Shown piece after piece: positions 42,075-50,624 of a stretch of 60,918 nt of DNA. The stretch covers positions 1 through 60,918 of the forward strand of contig JAGFJD010000195.1 in NCBI GenBank assembly GCA_024102975.1. Direction: 5' to 3'. How positions within the stretch are numbered: position 1 is the first letter of the stretch; the number at the start of each line of letters is the position of its first letter. Position numbers and translations under genes: made by a program. The notes under the pieces were generated by a model that saw only the letters and a list, made by a program, of their open reading frames with translations, was not told the origin of the DNA and made no database searches. Source of the stretch: Phaeodactylibacter sp. (GTDB lineage Bacteria > Bacteroidota > Bacteroidia > Chitinophagales > Saprospiraceae).

Positions 42075-42289
42075 AGTGCCTCGCGCACTAAATAGCGGGG
42101 GAATATCGCGGGCTCTTTTCTCGCCATACTGCGTTGCTCCCCGACCCTTCGGGTGCGGGGCAGGCTGTCAGTCGCGTAGCTTGGCTATGCTCCTTCCCCG
42201 ACACTTCGTGTACGGGGCAGGCTCTCGCGCCTTGTCTGGCGGGAAAACAACCTCGCGCTATTCTCCCCTTATTTAATGCGCGAGGCACT
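42075..42289. mobile_element. MITE/REP-like palindromic element with long imperfect inverted repeats
   Basis: The two ends of this 215-bp element are near-perfect reverse complements over about 46 bp: agtgcctcgcgcactaaata at the left and the mirror of tatttaatgcgcgaggcact at the right. Inside are two repeated hairpins, 42139-42160 and 42196-42217, each CCCCG plus a 4-bp inner stem plus TTC. The inner stem changes from ACCC/GGGT to ACAC/GTGT, a compensatory change. No transposase and no clear target duplication are seen. The right end overlaps the last codons of the glycosyltransferase gene at 42273. Confidence 0.82.
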
Positions 42290-43352
42290 TGGCCGTCCGG
42301 CTTCTCCACAGGCCTAAAGCGCCGAAGATGGTTTTTTCCAGGTTGCCTGCCGAATACTTTTCAGCTACCGCTTTTTTCATCCAGGCCACCTTTTCCTGCC
42401 TCGCCGCTTCGTTGTTGAGGTAATAAGCAGCCATTTCCGGGATTTCCTCATAAGACCTCACCGCCGGCAGTTCTGCCCCTTCGCCGAAAATCAGCCGCAG
42501 GTCCTCCTGCCACTCCAGCAGGGGAAGGGCGCCGGCGCCCAGCGCTTCGAACATCCGGAGGTGTACCCCGTGCATCAGGCCCGGGTTGCCGTCGATGGGG
42601 ACGATCCGGGTGGCATTGTACATTTTGTTGACTGTTTCTACCGGAATATATCCTTTCCGCTCCCGGAAACACCTCTCCAGCTTCGGAAAAAGCGGGAAAA
42701 AACGCTTCCAGTGCCGGTTCCCGTGGATTTGCAGGCCGAAATCTGCGAATTCGTTGATGAATTTAGCTTTCCGGTATCCCCAGCTGTTGGGATAGTTCAT
42801 GCCGATATACAACACTTCGGACCGGTATGCTTCGCGCTCTTCCTCCGTCAGCCCGGCCGGGAAGTAATCGCGCTCCGGAATGCCGGGATTGAGGTAGTGG
42901 ATGTTCTTCAGGCCCATTTTCGAAAGCTGGCTGATCCAGAAGGTGTCCGGGGCAAATACCGCATCTGCCTGGAACAGCAGGCCGATATAATGCCGGTTGG
43001 TCGGCGTGTAGAAAGGATGGTCGCCCATAAAAAAGGCGACTTTCGACTTTCGGCGGAAGTGGGCCAGGGTATCGGGCAGGATCATCTCATTGTTGTAAAT
43101 GAAGACGATCTCCGGCCTGATCCGCTCGTATTCTTCCAGGTAATATTTGTTGATCTTCCCAAAGTAATACTTTTCCCATTGAAGCCGGAGCCGGTCCGGC
43201 AGCCGGAAAACCTGCACATTGAATTGTTTCTCCCAGTTGCGTACCTGTTCGTAAAAGTCGATGGCGTGTACCTCCATGCCCTGGCTGGCGAAGGCCTCCC
43301 GGAAAATGCTGAACAAACTGTAGCGCCTGGGAACGAATAAGAGTGCTTTCAT
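42273..43352 (-). CDS. CgeB-like glycosyltransferase (Glyco_trans_1_2 type)
   Basis: A 359-residue GT-B protein. The N-terminal part contains IFREAFASQGMEVHAIDFYEQV and PEIVFIYNNEMILPDTL. The C-terminal half (LYIGMNYPNSWGYRKAKFINEF, IHGNRHWKRFFP, then VDGNPGLMHGVHLRMFEALGAGALPLLEWQ in the form IVPIDGNPGLMHGVHLRMFEALGAGALPLL) matches the spore-maturation CgeB group. It adds a sugar to an acceptor, with unknown specificity. The last residues (about AKCLAH and the stop at 42273) are encoded by the right arm of the palindromic element, so the native C-terminus may have been replaced. It overlaps the formyltransferase stop in an ATGA junction. Confidence 0.85.
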   Translation of the reverse strand: MKALLFVPRRYSLFSIFREAFASQGMEVHAIDFYEQVRNWEKQFNVQVFRLPDRLRLQWEKYYFGKINKYYLEEYERIRPEIVFIYNNEMILPDTLAHFRRKSKVAFFMGDHPFYTPTNRHYIGLLFQADAVFAPDTFWISQLSKMGLKNIHYLNPGIPERDYFPAGLTEEEREAYRSEVLYIGMNYPNSWGYRKAKFINEFADFGLQIHGNRHWKRFFPLFPKLERCFRERKGYIPVETVNKMYNATRIVPIDGNPGLMHGVHLRMFEALGAGALPLLEWQEDLRLIFGEGAELPAVRSYEEIPEMAAYYLNNEAARQEKVAWMKKAVAEKYSAGNLEKTIFGALGLWRSRTAKCLAH

Positions 43353-44131
43353 GTTTTGCCCGGTTTTTCGGCCCTTCCGTTCGTCAGGGTAAATGTTGCG
43401 GCCCGTCCCAAGCGGACGGGTAAATTTTTCGGTTTTGCGGCTGCAATGCAGGCTTTCATTTTTTGCATAACCTCCAGCATGGTGTCCCCGTCGCTGATGT
43501 CAAACGGCAGCCGCGGCGCGTCCGATTGGCGGCTGTGGTCCTGTGGCGCCTTGTTGGCCATGAACGTCTCCGGGCCGGCGAAAAACTCCGCCAGGCAGCT
43601 TTTGATCAGTTCGCACTGCAAATCGTAAGCCTGCCCGATGGTGTGATCCCGGGTTATGCCGGCCGCTTTCTGCAGGATGATGTCTCCGGCGTCCAGTTCC
43701 CGGGTGAGTTCGTGCAGCGTCACGCCGATGGTTGTCTCCCCGTTCGCCAGGGCATTTTCCAGGGGCTTGATGCCCCGGTAAGCGGGCAGCAGCGAAGGGT
43801 GCAAGTTCAGCGCCCCCATCCCGGGGAAAGCCCGGATGTGGGCGGGAAAGAATCGGTCATAACAACAGGAAAGGATGAAATCCACCTCTCCGGCTTCCAG
43901 GACGGCCTTCCGGAAGGCCTCCTTCGGCATCCGCCGCCGTTCCGTATCTTCCAGGGGCAGCCCGTTGCCGGCAGCCAGCTGATACACCTGGTTGAGGTAG
44001 GGGTTGGCGCTGGCCAGGTCCCATTTGGAGAATACTTTCACGATGTCCGCCTGCGGCAATCCCAGCAGGGCCTCCAGCCCGGCCTTGCCGTAGCCCCAGG
44101 TGCCGAAGTATAATATCCGATAGGTTTTCAT
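43349..44131 (-). CDS. Formyltransferase-domain protein, probable amino-sugar N-formyltransferase 2
   Basis: A 260-residue formyl_trans_N protein. LNLHPSLLPAYRGIKPLENAL carries the Asn-His pair and LTRELDAGDIILQ the Asp of the catalytic triad; ILSCCYDRFFP precedes it. It lacks the Fmt C-terminal tRNA domain. With a WecE-type aminotransferase three genes upstream, the likely substrate is a dTDP-4-amino-4,6-dideoxyhexose, giving an N-formyl sugar as in several O-antigens. That pairing is established knowledge for other bacteria and inference here. The C-terminal ~70 residues include a DISDGDTMLEVMQKM segment of unknown role. Confidence 0.88.
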   Translation of the reverse strand: MKTYRILYFGTWGYGKAGLEALLGLPQADIVKVFSKWDLASANPYLNQVYQLAAGNGLPLEDTERRRMPKEAFRKAVLEAGEVDFILSCCYDRFFPAHIRAFPGMGALNLHPSLLPAYRGIKPLENALANGETTIGVTLHELTRELDAGDIILQKAAGITRDHTIGQAYDLQCELIKSCLAEFFAGPETFMANKAPQDHSRQSDAPRLPFDISDGDTMLEVMQKMKACIAAAKPKNLPVRLGRAATFTLTNGRAEKPGKT

Positions 44132-44190
44132 TTTTTTCTCAATAGCTATTAAGGGAGCAGCGAAAGGGAATTGTCTTATTTAGGAGTTGA

Positions 44191-44221
44191 GACTTGACAA
44201 GTTTTTAAAACTTGTCAAGTC
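44191..44221. other. Perfect palindrome with 14-bp arms
   Basis: GACTTGACAAGTTT (44191-44204) and AAACTTGTCAAGTC (44208-44221) are perfect inverted arms around a TTA loop. It lies in the 94-bp gap between the formyltransferase start and the ATP-grasp stop. Near-identical palindromes are common between genes in Bacteroidota (general knowledge). On the minus strand it follows the ATP-grasp stop at once, so it may act as a partial terminator or mRNA-end stabiliser. Confidence 0.75.
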
Positions 44222-44225
44222 TAAG

Positions 44226-45461
44226 CTACACCTTCCCTGCCATTTCTACCTTCCTCGTAAAAATATAGCGCTCCAGTTCAGCCAGGCGTGCCGCAGCGGC
44301 AGACAGGGCAGCCTGCCTGCTGGCACCCTCGACGATAACAAAGCCGGGCCGGTCCTTGCTCTGCGTGATCGCCGGCACCGTGTCGCCCGGGTTGATGTTT
44401 ACATGTGCGAACACCACATCCGGCTTTCCCAGCAACTCCTGCCAGGGCCCTACATCCACGACTCGTTCTCCTGCGGGGAGCTGAGCGTATTTGATGCAGG
44501 AATATTTATTCCATTTTTTCTCCAGATCGGGCGGCTGCCCCAGCGCCACCTGGATGGTTGCCCGGTCCATGTCGACGCCGCAGGAAGAAGTAACGAGGTA
44601 GGAGGAGATGAAATCGCCGCCCAGCCGCGCGCCGATCTCGACCAGCCGGGGGCCGCTGGCGGTCAGTTTCACTTCCGCATGAGACGCGGAGTTGTCGATG
44701 CCGATGGCTTCGATGGCCTTGACGACAGCCATTTTCACGGCTTCCTCTGTTCCTGCCGGCAATTCCGCCGGCTGCAGGTGCCCCATTTCCACCGTCCGGG
44801 GAAAGGGCGTTACAAATTTTTCTGTGATCTGGACAACCGTCGTTTTTCCACGGTAGGTGATGGATTCCACGCTGTATTCCGGCCCTTCCAGGAATTCCTC
44901 GACAAGGGCCTGCCCGGCCCTGGAAAAGCTCCGGGTAACCGGGAGGTATCTTTCGATGTCCTCAAAAGCATCCACCTTGAATACCCCCTGGCTGGACGTC
45001 GCGTCTCTGGGTTTGAGGATGGCCGGGAAGTGCAGGCCCCGGCTGGCAATGCGTTCAGCCGCAGGAACCTCCCCGGGCCGGATCAACATCCCGGCGGCAC
45101 AGGGCACGCCGGCCTGCAGGAAGGCCTGTTTCATCAGCCACTTGTCCAGGCTCCTTTCCGTCACCTCCGGCGAATGGAAAATAAAACCCATCCCGGCCGC
45201 CAGGCGGGCCATCAGCCGCATCGGCTTTTCCATCTGGCTGGTGACGATGCCGCTGACCGCATGGCGGGCAGCGATCTCACGGGTGGTTTCGTAATCGTCG
45301 CCGGCCACGCAGTAGAAATAGTCCGCCAGCTCTCTGCCGGGCGCATCGGCACCGACATCCAGGACGACGGATCGCAGCCCCAGGCCCCGGGCTGCCCGGA
45401 TCAGGGTGAGTTGGTTGATGCCGGCGCCGAAAATAAGGATGGAGGTTTGTTGCTTTTTCAT
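44226..45461 (-). CDS. ATP-grasp family ligase 2
   Basis: A 411-residue ATP-grasp enzyme: SILIFGAGINQLTLIRAARGLG, VLDVGADAPGRELADYFY, then FPAILKPRDATSSQGVF (ATP loop with Lys), ALVEEFLEGPEYSVESIT (adenine-binding VEEFLEGPE) and HAEVKLTASGPRLVEIGARLGGDFISSYL (metal-binding Glu and Asn-equivalent). It resembles carbamoyl-phosphate-synthase-like and D-alanine-ligase-like amide ligases; the C-terminal third carries an ATP-grasp_4-type domain. The substrate is unknown, possibly attaching an amino acid to the 4-amino sugar. It lies 43 bp after the aminotransferase gene. Confidence 0.9.
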   Translation of the reverse strand: MKKQQTSILIFGAGINQLTLIRAARGLGLRSVVLDVGADAPGRELADYFYCVAGDDYETTREIAARHAVSGIVTSQMEKPMRLMARLAAGMGFIFHSPEVTERSLDKWLMKQAFLQAGVPCAAGMLIRPGEVPAAERIASRGLHFPAILKPRDATSSQGVFKVDAFEDIERYLPVTRSFSRAGQALVEEFLEGPEYSVESITYRGKTTVVQITEKFVTPFPRTVEMGHLQPAELPAGTEEAVKMAVVKAIEAIGIDNSASHAEVKLTASGPRLVEIGARLGGDFISSYLVTSSCGVDMDRATIQVALGQPPDLEKKWNKYSCIKYAQLPAGERVVDVGPWQELLGKPDVVFAHVNINPGDTVPAITQSKDRPGFVIVEGASRQAALSAAAARLAELERYIFTRKVEMAGKV

Positions 45462-45504
45462 GAGGAATGCTTAATAACCAATAACCCCAATAACTGCTCC
45501 GGCT

Positions 45505-46698
45505 TTACTCCGGCAATGCGCTCATCACCTTTTTTACCGCTTCGACTACGCGAGTCCTCTGGAGGGAGGTCAACGACGGATAGATCGGCAAGCGGAGCAG
45601 GCGCCGGAAAAAAGCCATCGACCCTTCCATTTCCTCGTCGGTGGCCATGCCGCGGTAGAACTTGTTGCGGTGCAGGGGGGTATAGTGCACGTTGGCCAGT
45701 ACCCCTTCCGCCCGCAGGGCGTCCATGATCCAGTAGCGGTGTCTGGGCGGCACCAGGATGCCGAACAGGTGCCAGTTGGTGGTGGCGCCCTCGGTCAGTT
45801 TGAGGAAATCCAGCCCGGGCACATCCTTAAGCCAGGCTTTATAAAAAGCAGCGATGCGCGCCCGCTCGGCGTTCATCCAGTCGATTTTTTCCAGTTGGGC
45901 AATGCCTAAGGCACCCAGCAGGTTGGACTGGACAAAGGAGCTGCCGAGGTCCACGTACTCATAAAACCCCCGGTCTTTGTTGTCGACCAGGAAAGATTGT
46001 TTGTCGGTTCCCTTTTCCCGCATATACATGGCCCGTTCGGCGATCTCGCCGTCGTCGGTTACCAACGCTCCCCCTTCGCCGGTGGTCAGGTTTTTGGTGC
46101 CGTGGAAGCTAAAGGTAGACACATGGGCCAGCGTGCCGGTTTTCCTGCCTTTGTATTCCGAGCCGATGGACTGGGCGGTGTCGTGAACGACATAAAGGTT
46201 GTGCTTGCGGGCCAGGCGCATCACCTCGTCCATGTCGGCGGGGTTGCCGGCGTAGTCTACCGGCACGATGGCCACCGTTCTTTCGGTTATCGCCTGTTCG
46301 ATCTTGGCGACGTCGATGTTGCCGTTGTCGGCATTGACGTCCACCAGTTTGACCGTCAGGTTGTTCAGGAGTGGCCCCAGGGCACTGGAGGTATAAGTGA
46401 AATTGGGTACCAGCACTTCGGCCTTCGCCGGGAATTGCTTCACTTTGAAAGCCAGGTCAAGCGCTGTGGTGCAGGAATTGGTGAACAATACATACTTCAC
46501 CCCCAGGAATTCGGCGAGTTTACGCTCAAATTCCATGCACCTGGGGCCGTTTCCTGAAACAAAGGTGGACCGCACGGTGTCTTCCACTGCTTTGAAGTCC
46601 GACTCGTCCATATAGGGCAAGTGGATCGGGATGCGCTCTTCGCTGACGGGCGGGCCTCCGTTTATGGCCAGTTGGCCTGTTTTGGTTAGGGTTGTCAT
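45505..46698 (-). CDS. DegT/DnrJ/EryC1 aminotransferase, WecE-type
   Basis: A 397-residue PLP-dependent sugar aminotransferase. The Schiff-base Lys lies in FSFHGTKNLTTGEGGALV; NSCTTALDLAF is the phosphate-binding region, and VVHDTAQSIGSEYKGR holds the PLP-contact Asp. MREKGTDK followed by YVDLGSSFVQSNLLGA is the WecE/RffA pattern, which points to a dTDP-4-keto-6-deoxyhexose as substrate, giving a 4-amino-4,6-dideoxy sugar. Glutamate is the usual donor. The partners are the epimerase and cupin genes just upstream and formyltransferase 2 downstream. dTDP-sugar synthesis genes rmlA and rmlB are not in the window. Confidence 0.94.
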   Translation of the reverse strand: MTTLTKTGQLAINGGPPVSEERIPIHLPYMDESDFKAVEDTVRSTFVSGNGPRCMEFERKLAEFLGVKYVLFTNSCTTALDLAFKVKQFPAKAEVLVPNFTYTSSALGPLLNNLTVKLVDVNADNGNIDVAKIEQAITERTVAIVPVDYAGNPADMDEVMRLARKHNLYVVHDTAQSIGSEYKGRKTGTLAHVSTFSFHGTKNLTTGEGGALVTDDGEIAERAMYMREKGTDKQSFLVDNKDRGFYEYVDLGSSFVQSNLLGALGIAQLEKIDWMNAERARIAAFYKAWLKDVPGLDFLKLTEGATTNWHLFGILVPPRHRYWIMDALRAEGVLANVHYTPLHRNKFYRGMATDEEMEGSMAFFRRLLRLPIYPSLTSLQRTRVVEAVKKVMSALPE

Positions 46699-46710
46699 TG
46701 TATTTTCGTT

Positions 46711-47637
46711 TTATACGTTAGCGTAAGGTTTGCGGAATTCGATGGCGCGGATGGCGTGGATCAGTTCCCTGATGCCGTCTTCGACGGTGATCGTCGTGTC
46801 GTATCCGAGCTTGTTGATCTTGTCGTAGCTCACCACGTAGTTGCGCTTGTCGGCGTCTTCGCCCACGTCGGCATAATGGACGTACACCCCCGTGTGCTTT
46901 TTGATCAGGTTGCAGATGTCTTCCTTGCTGTAGTTCATCTTTTCGGAGCCGACGTTATAGACGTTGTTGACCATCTGGCAGCGGTTTTCGATGCCGAACA
47001 GGAAAACGCGGGCCATGTCGTGCACGTGGATGAAGGTGCGCATGAAGTGTTTTTCGTAGATGACCAGATAGCCCTCCGTCACCGACTTGTAGGTAAAGTC
47101 GTTGACCATCAGGTCGAGCCGCAGGCGGGGCGACACCCCGAAAGCGGTGGCGAAGCGCCAGGCGATGGTGTTGCGTTCCTGCAGCAGCATGCGCTCGGCC
47201 AGCGTCTTGGTCTGCCCGTACAGGCTCAGGGGGTGCAGGGGCGTCTCTTCGGTGCAGATTTCTTCCACGGCGCCGTAGTTGGACCCCGTCGACCCGAAGA
47301 TGATCAGCTGGTTGTCCGACGTAGCCTTGATGACGTTTTTAGTGCCGCCGACGTTGACCGCTTTGGCCAGCTCCGGCTCTTTCCGGCAGGCCGGGTATCC
47401 GACGATGGCCGCCAGGTGGATGACCACGTCGGCATCTTTGGCGGCCTTTCTGAGGCTGTCCAGGTCGCGGACATCGCCGCGGATGAAATCGAAATTCGGC
47501 CTTCGGAAAAAAGGCAGGATGGGGTCTCCGCCGAACAGCAGGTTGTCGTAAACGGTTACCTGATAACCCTTGTCCAGCAATACCGGCACCAGGCCCGTGC
47601 CCACGTAGCCGGCGCCACCGGTGATCAGTACTTTCAT
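46711..47637 (-). CDS. NAD-dependent epimerase/dehydratase (extended SDR)
   Basis: A 308-residue extended SDR. The NAD-binding motif is GGAGYVGTGLVPVLL, the Asp-contact is FIRGDVRDLDSL, and the catalytic Tyr-Lys pair lies in YGQTKTLAERMLL, with the Ser/Thr in FGSTGSNYG. Members epimerise or dehydrate nucleotide sugars; the sequence is nearest to the WcaG/GalE-like group but cannot be assigned to one substrate. The ATG at 47637 matches the family start. A second ATG at 47673 gives 12 extra residues and an ATGA overlap with the upstream gene. It is 12 bp before the aminotransferase gene. Confidence 0.9.
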   Translation of the reverse strand: MKVLITGGAGYVGTGLVPVLLDKGYQVTVYDNLLFGGDPILPFFRRPNFDFIRGDVRDLDSLRKAAKDADVVIHLAAIVGYPACRKEPELAKAVNVGGTKNVIKATSDNQLIIFGSTGSNYGAVEEICTEETPLHPLSLYGQTKTLAERMLLQERNTIAWRFATAFGVSPRLRLDLMVNDFTYKSVTEGYLVIYEKHFMRTFIHVHDMARVFLFGIENRCQMVNNVYNVGSEKMNYSKEDICNLIKKHTGVYVHYADVGEDADKRNYVVSYDKINKLGYDTTITVEDGIRELIHAIRAIEFRKPYANV

Positions 47638-47669
47638 TGTGGTTGTTTTTTTGGTTAAAGAGGTTTCGC

Positions 47670-48173
47670 TCATCGCCCGATTACTTCCCAGTAGTGTTGG
47701 CCGATGAGGTAGGGGTCGATGCGGATGTCGTCATCCAGGGCTTCTTCGTACCGGAGGTTGCTCAGCGAAGCCAGCACGGTGTGGTTTTCCAGGCTCACCC
47801 AGCCATTGGCATAGAAGGGCGGGATGTACAGGACGCCGTGGTGGCGGTTGCTCAGCACCCAGGTTTGGACGGTTTCCGGATGGTCCTGGGCGAACTGGCG
47901 GATTTCTTCCGGATTATTTCTGTCGGCCAGTTCTTCCGGCAGTTTGAAGGTGATGAACTTTCCTGCCCCGGAGGCGATGGTGAAGATTTTTGCCTCCAGC
48001 TTGTGGTAGTGCAGGCCCCGGACCACGCCCCTCCCGTAGTTTTCCACCAGGTAGCAGCGGTGGAAGAGCGCGTGGTCGACGTGGTCGGTAAACGGGATGA
48101 GCAGGCCCCGGTCGTCGGAGAAGCTCTGGACTTTGAGCAGGCGGGGTTCCTGAAGCTTAATGTTGATTTCCAT
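47670..48173 (-). CDS. dTDP-sugar 3,5-epimerase-like cupin (RmlC/WxcM family)
   Basis: A 167-residue RmlC-fold protein. FSDDRGLLIPFTD, VRGLHYHKLEAKIFTIASG, LYIPPFYANGWVSL and DDDIRIDPYL follow the dTDP-4-dehydrorhamnose 3,5-epimerase pattern. The catalytic His (in GLHYH) is present. FdtA/QdtA-type 3,4-ketoisomerases share the fold and are an alternative. Beside a WecE-type aminotransferase and an SDR it most likely shapes a dTDP-6-deoxy-4-keto sugar. The ATG at 48173 is preferred; a longer frame starts at 48197 and overlaps the GT2 stop. Confidence 0.88.
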   Translation of the reverse strand: MEINIKLQEPRLLKVQSFSDDRGLLIPFTDHVDHALFHRCYLVENYGRGVVRGLHYHKLEAKIFTIASGAGKFITFKLPEELADRNNPEEIRQFAQDHPETVQTWVLSNRHHGVLYIPPFYANGWVSLENHTVLASLSNLRYEEALDDDIRIDPYLIGQHYWEVIGR

Positions 48174-48183
48174 ATTGGTTGGT

Positions 48184-49152
48184 TTATGTTGAGGCAAGCC
48201 GGGCGGCGTTTACCGGGCCGGGTTCAAACTGGCGTGGGATGACCAGGTGTTCTACCAGAGGGGGAAATTTATAGCTCCCCAGTTCTTTCAACACTCTGAG
48301 GTTTATTTTTTTGAAAATGCCTTTCCGAAAGGGCGTTTTCTTCAGGAGCAGGTAAGCCCACCGGTAAATGCCCCTGTCGTCCAGTTGAGCTGCCTTTTCC
48401 AGTTGGGCCAGGGCCTCCTCCTCTTCTCGCAGGGCATAATAGTCCATTCCGGCGCTGTAATGCCACCAGGCGGTTTCCAGAGGGGGAAGGAAAGCGCCGT
48501 GTTTCTCAATGATCCGGAGCCTGGCTTCGAGGTTGCCTCGGGTGTTTCTGCTTATGGAGCCGGGGACAATTCTATAGGTCAGCACAATATCGTCGTGCAT
48601 GGCGAAGGTTTCGTGCCTGGCCAACCGGTAACTGCATTCGACATCCTCCATACAGGAAAATTCCTCGTCAAACCCGCCTGCTTTTTCCAGCAGCCCTTTG
48701 TTGAGCATCCACCGGCTAGGGAAACCGGCACCTGTCGCTTTCAGTTCCAGTTTGAAGTTTTCGGGCGCCTTGCCGCCTTTGGTGTCGACCACCTGCATTC
48801 CGGAAACCAGGAACTGGGTTCCCGAGGTTTCCATGGCCCTGAGCTGCGATTCGAACCGGTGAGGCCAGCTGATGTCGTCGTGGTCCAAAAAAGCGACGAT
48901 GTGGCTGTTGGCCGCTTTAACCCCGTGGTTCCTGGCAGAGGTAACTCCCTTTTTAGGGTTTTTGAGATACCGGATCCTGGGGTCTGCCTTCTGGTATCCT
49001 TTGATAATTTCCGCCGTGTTATCGGTTGAATGGTCATCGACGACCAGCAGTTCCCAGTACGGGTAGGTTTGGGCCAGGATGCTATTGATGGCCTCTTTCA
49101 GCATTTGAGGGCGGTTAAATGTGGGGATAATGCAGGAAACTAAAGTTTTCAT
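48184..49152 (-). CDS. GT2 glycosyltransferase
   Basis: A 322-residue GT-A enzyme. VSCIIPTFNRPQMLKEAINSIL is the first strand, LLVVDDHSTDNTAEI the donor-binding loop, VAFLDHDDISWPHR the DxD-like motif, and FDEEFSCMEDVECSYRLAR the ED acceptor-side block. The C-terminal ~90 residues (EEEEALAQLEKAAQLDDRGIYRW) look like a TPR-style pair and may mediate contact with partners. It transfers one sugar of the repeat unit. It follows the Wzx gene at 14 bp. Confidence 0.92.
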   Translation of the reverse strand: MKTLVSCIIPTFNRPQMLKEAINSILAQTYPYWELLVVDDHSTDNTAEIIKGYQKADPRIRYLKNPKKGVTSARNHGVKAANSHIVAFLDHDDISWPHRFESQLRAMETSGTQFLVSGMQVVDTKGGKAPENFKLELKATGAGFPSRWMLNKGLLEKAGGFDEEFSCMEDVECSYRLARHETFAMHDDIVLTYRIVPGSISRNTRGNLEARLRIIEKHGAFLPPLETAWWHYSAGMDYYALREEEEALAQLEKAAQLDDRGIYRWAYLLLKKTPFRKGIFKKINLRVLKELGSYKFPPLVEHLVIPRQFEPGPVNAARLAST

Positions 49153-49166
49153 TGGCAGAAACGGAT

Positions 49167-50615
49167 TTAAAATGCTTTGGAAAACCTGATCCTGGAAAAG
49201 ACGAGCTCCCTGATTTCCAGATAGGGCTCGAGTTTGAAGAATCCGGCAATGGAAATAACAAAGCCCAACCCCACCAACCCCTGGAGGCTTAGGGCAGCCA
49301 GGGCAGGCAATGGAATAATCCCCGTCAGGAATACGATGATGCCGCAGGCCAGCCCCAGCGCAAAGGAAGGAGAGATATCGCCCACCTGTTCTTTAAAGGA
49401 GTAACCGATCAGCTTTCCCGACCAGCGGGAAGCGAGGAAACAATCGAAAAATGAAGCGGCAATTAAGCCTGCTATCAATGCTTTGATACCCATGAATATT
49501 CCGATCAGGATGACCGGCACTGCGGCCAGTTTGTTAATGACTTCAACCTTCAAAAAGAGGTCGGAACGCCCTTTGATGACCAGCATGTTCATGTTGAGTT
49601 CCCTAAGAGGATAAAGCATGCCCGCCAAACAAAGGAGTTGAAGATAGGGAACGGCATCCCGCCATTGCTCTCCAATCAACCCGATGATGAAATTCTCTGA
49701 AGCAGCCGCCAGGCCGAACATCAGGACAAAAGTCAGAAACATGGTGGAGCGTACCAGCTTTCTGTACGCCTGCCTCAGCCGGGGCAGATCGTCCTTTATT
49801 TCCGCAAGAGCGGGAAAACTTACGCCCAGGATCACATCTTTAAGGTTCCTGGAAGGGATGTCCTTATATCCGTTGGCACGGCTGTACAGGCCCAGGTCTC
49901 TGGCACTGAAGAATTTGCCGATGATGAGGTAGTAGACGTTATTATACATCTCGATAACCAGCCGGGAAACCAGGAGCTTGGAACCAAACCCAAACAGTTC
50001 GCGGAAGGACCCGGCGTCAAATTGCAGGCGGAGTGGAGGCCGGGAGAGGATATTGACCAGTATGCAGGCTATGAAGTCATGGATCAACCTCCTCCAAACC
50101 AGGCTCCAGACACCGTATCCCTTCACAGCCAGCCATATAGCGACACCTCCGGAGACCAGGTTAGAAGAAACGGAGATTTTTGTAATGGATTTAAAATCCA
50201 GGTTTTTAATCAATGGTACCCGGGGAACCAGTGCAAACGCATTGATGATGATGGTCAGTCCCAGCAGGGCAATGATCTTTTCCAGTATAGGCTCATCAAA
50301 GAAAGCGCCGATGGCGGGCCCTCCCAGGCACATGAATACGTAAAAAGCGAAGCCGATGCAGACATTGGTTAAAAAAATGGTGGAATAGTCCTCCCGGCTC
50401 GGATTGCTTTTGCGGATCAACGCCTCGCCAAACCCGCCGATGGTAAAGGTATCCGCCACCGCCAGGAAGATGGCCAGCATGCCGACCAGCCCATATTCCT
50501 GGGGGGTCAGCAGGCGGGCCAGGATGATGCCTACGGTAAACTGAATGCCCTGGTTGGCCAAGTTGTCCAGAAATGCCCAGGAAAAACCCTTGATCGTCCG
50601 TTCTTTAAGGGACAT
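49167..50615 (-). CDS. Wzx-type flippase (polysaccharide transporter, MOP superfamily)
   Basis: A 482-residue protein with about 12-14 hydrophobic helices. The N-terminus (TIKGFSWAFLDNLANQGIQFTVGIILARLLTPQEYGLVGM) is the classic WzxC/PST start. NVYYLIIGKFFSARDLGLYSRA and SRNLKDVILGVSFPALAEIKDD are also family-typical. It would flip undecaprenyl-PP-linked repeat units across the inner membrane. It is the only flippase seen, consistent with one Wzy-dependent pathway. It lies 9 bp after wzc. Confidence 0.93.
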   Translation of the reverse strand: MSLKERTIKGFSWAFLDNLANQGIQFTVGIILARLLTPQEYGLVGMLAIFLAVADTFTIGGFGEALIRKSNPSREDYSTIFLTNVCIGFAFYVFMCLGGPAIGAFFDEPILEKIIALLGLTIIINAFALVPRVPLIKNLDFKSITKISVSSNLVSGGVAIWLAVKGYGVWSLVWRRLIHDFIACILVNILSRPPLRLQFDAGSFRELFGFGSKLLVSRLVIEMYNNVYYLIIGKFFSARDLGLYSRANGYKDIPSRNLKDVILGVSFPALAEIKDDLPRLRQAYRKLVRSTMFLTFVLMFGLAAASENFIIGLIGEQWRDAVPYLQLLCLAGMLYPLRELNMNMLVIKGRSDLFLKVEVINKLAAVPVILIGIFMGIKALIAGLIAASFFDCFLASRWSGKLIGYSFKEQVGDISPSFALGLACGIIVFLTGIIPLPALAALSLQGLVGLGFVISIAGFFKLEPYLEIRELVFSRIRFSKAF

Positions 50616-50624
50616 GTCCGTCTG

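Noticed and set aside
42088..42309. Small ORFs within the palindromic element
   Set aside because: They follow from the inverted-repeat composition. No start signal or domain supports a protein.
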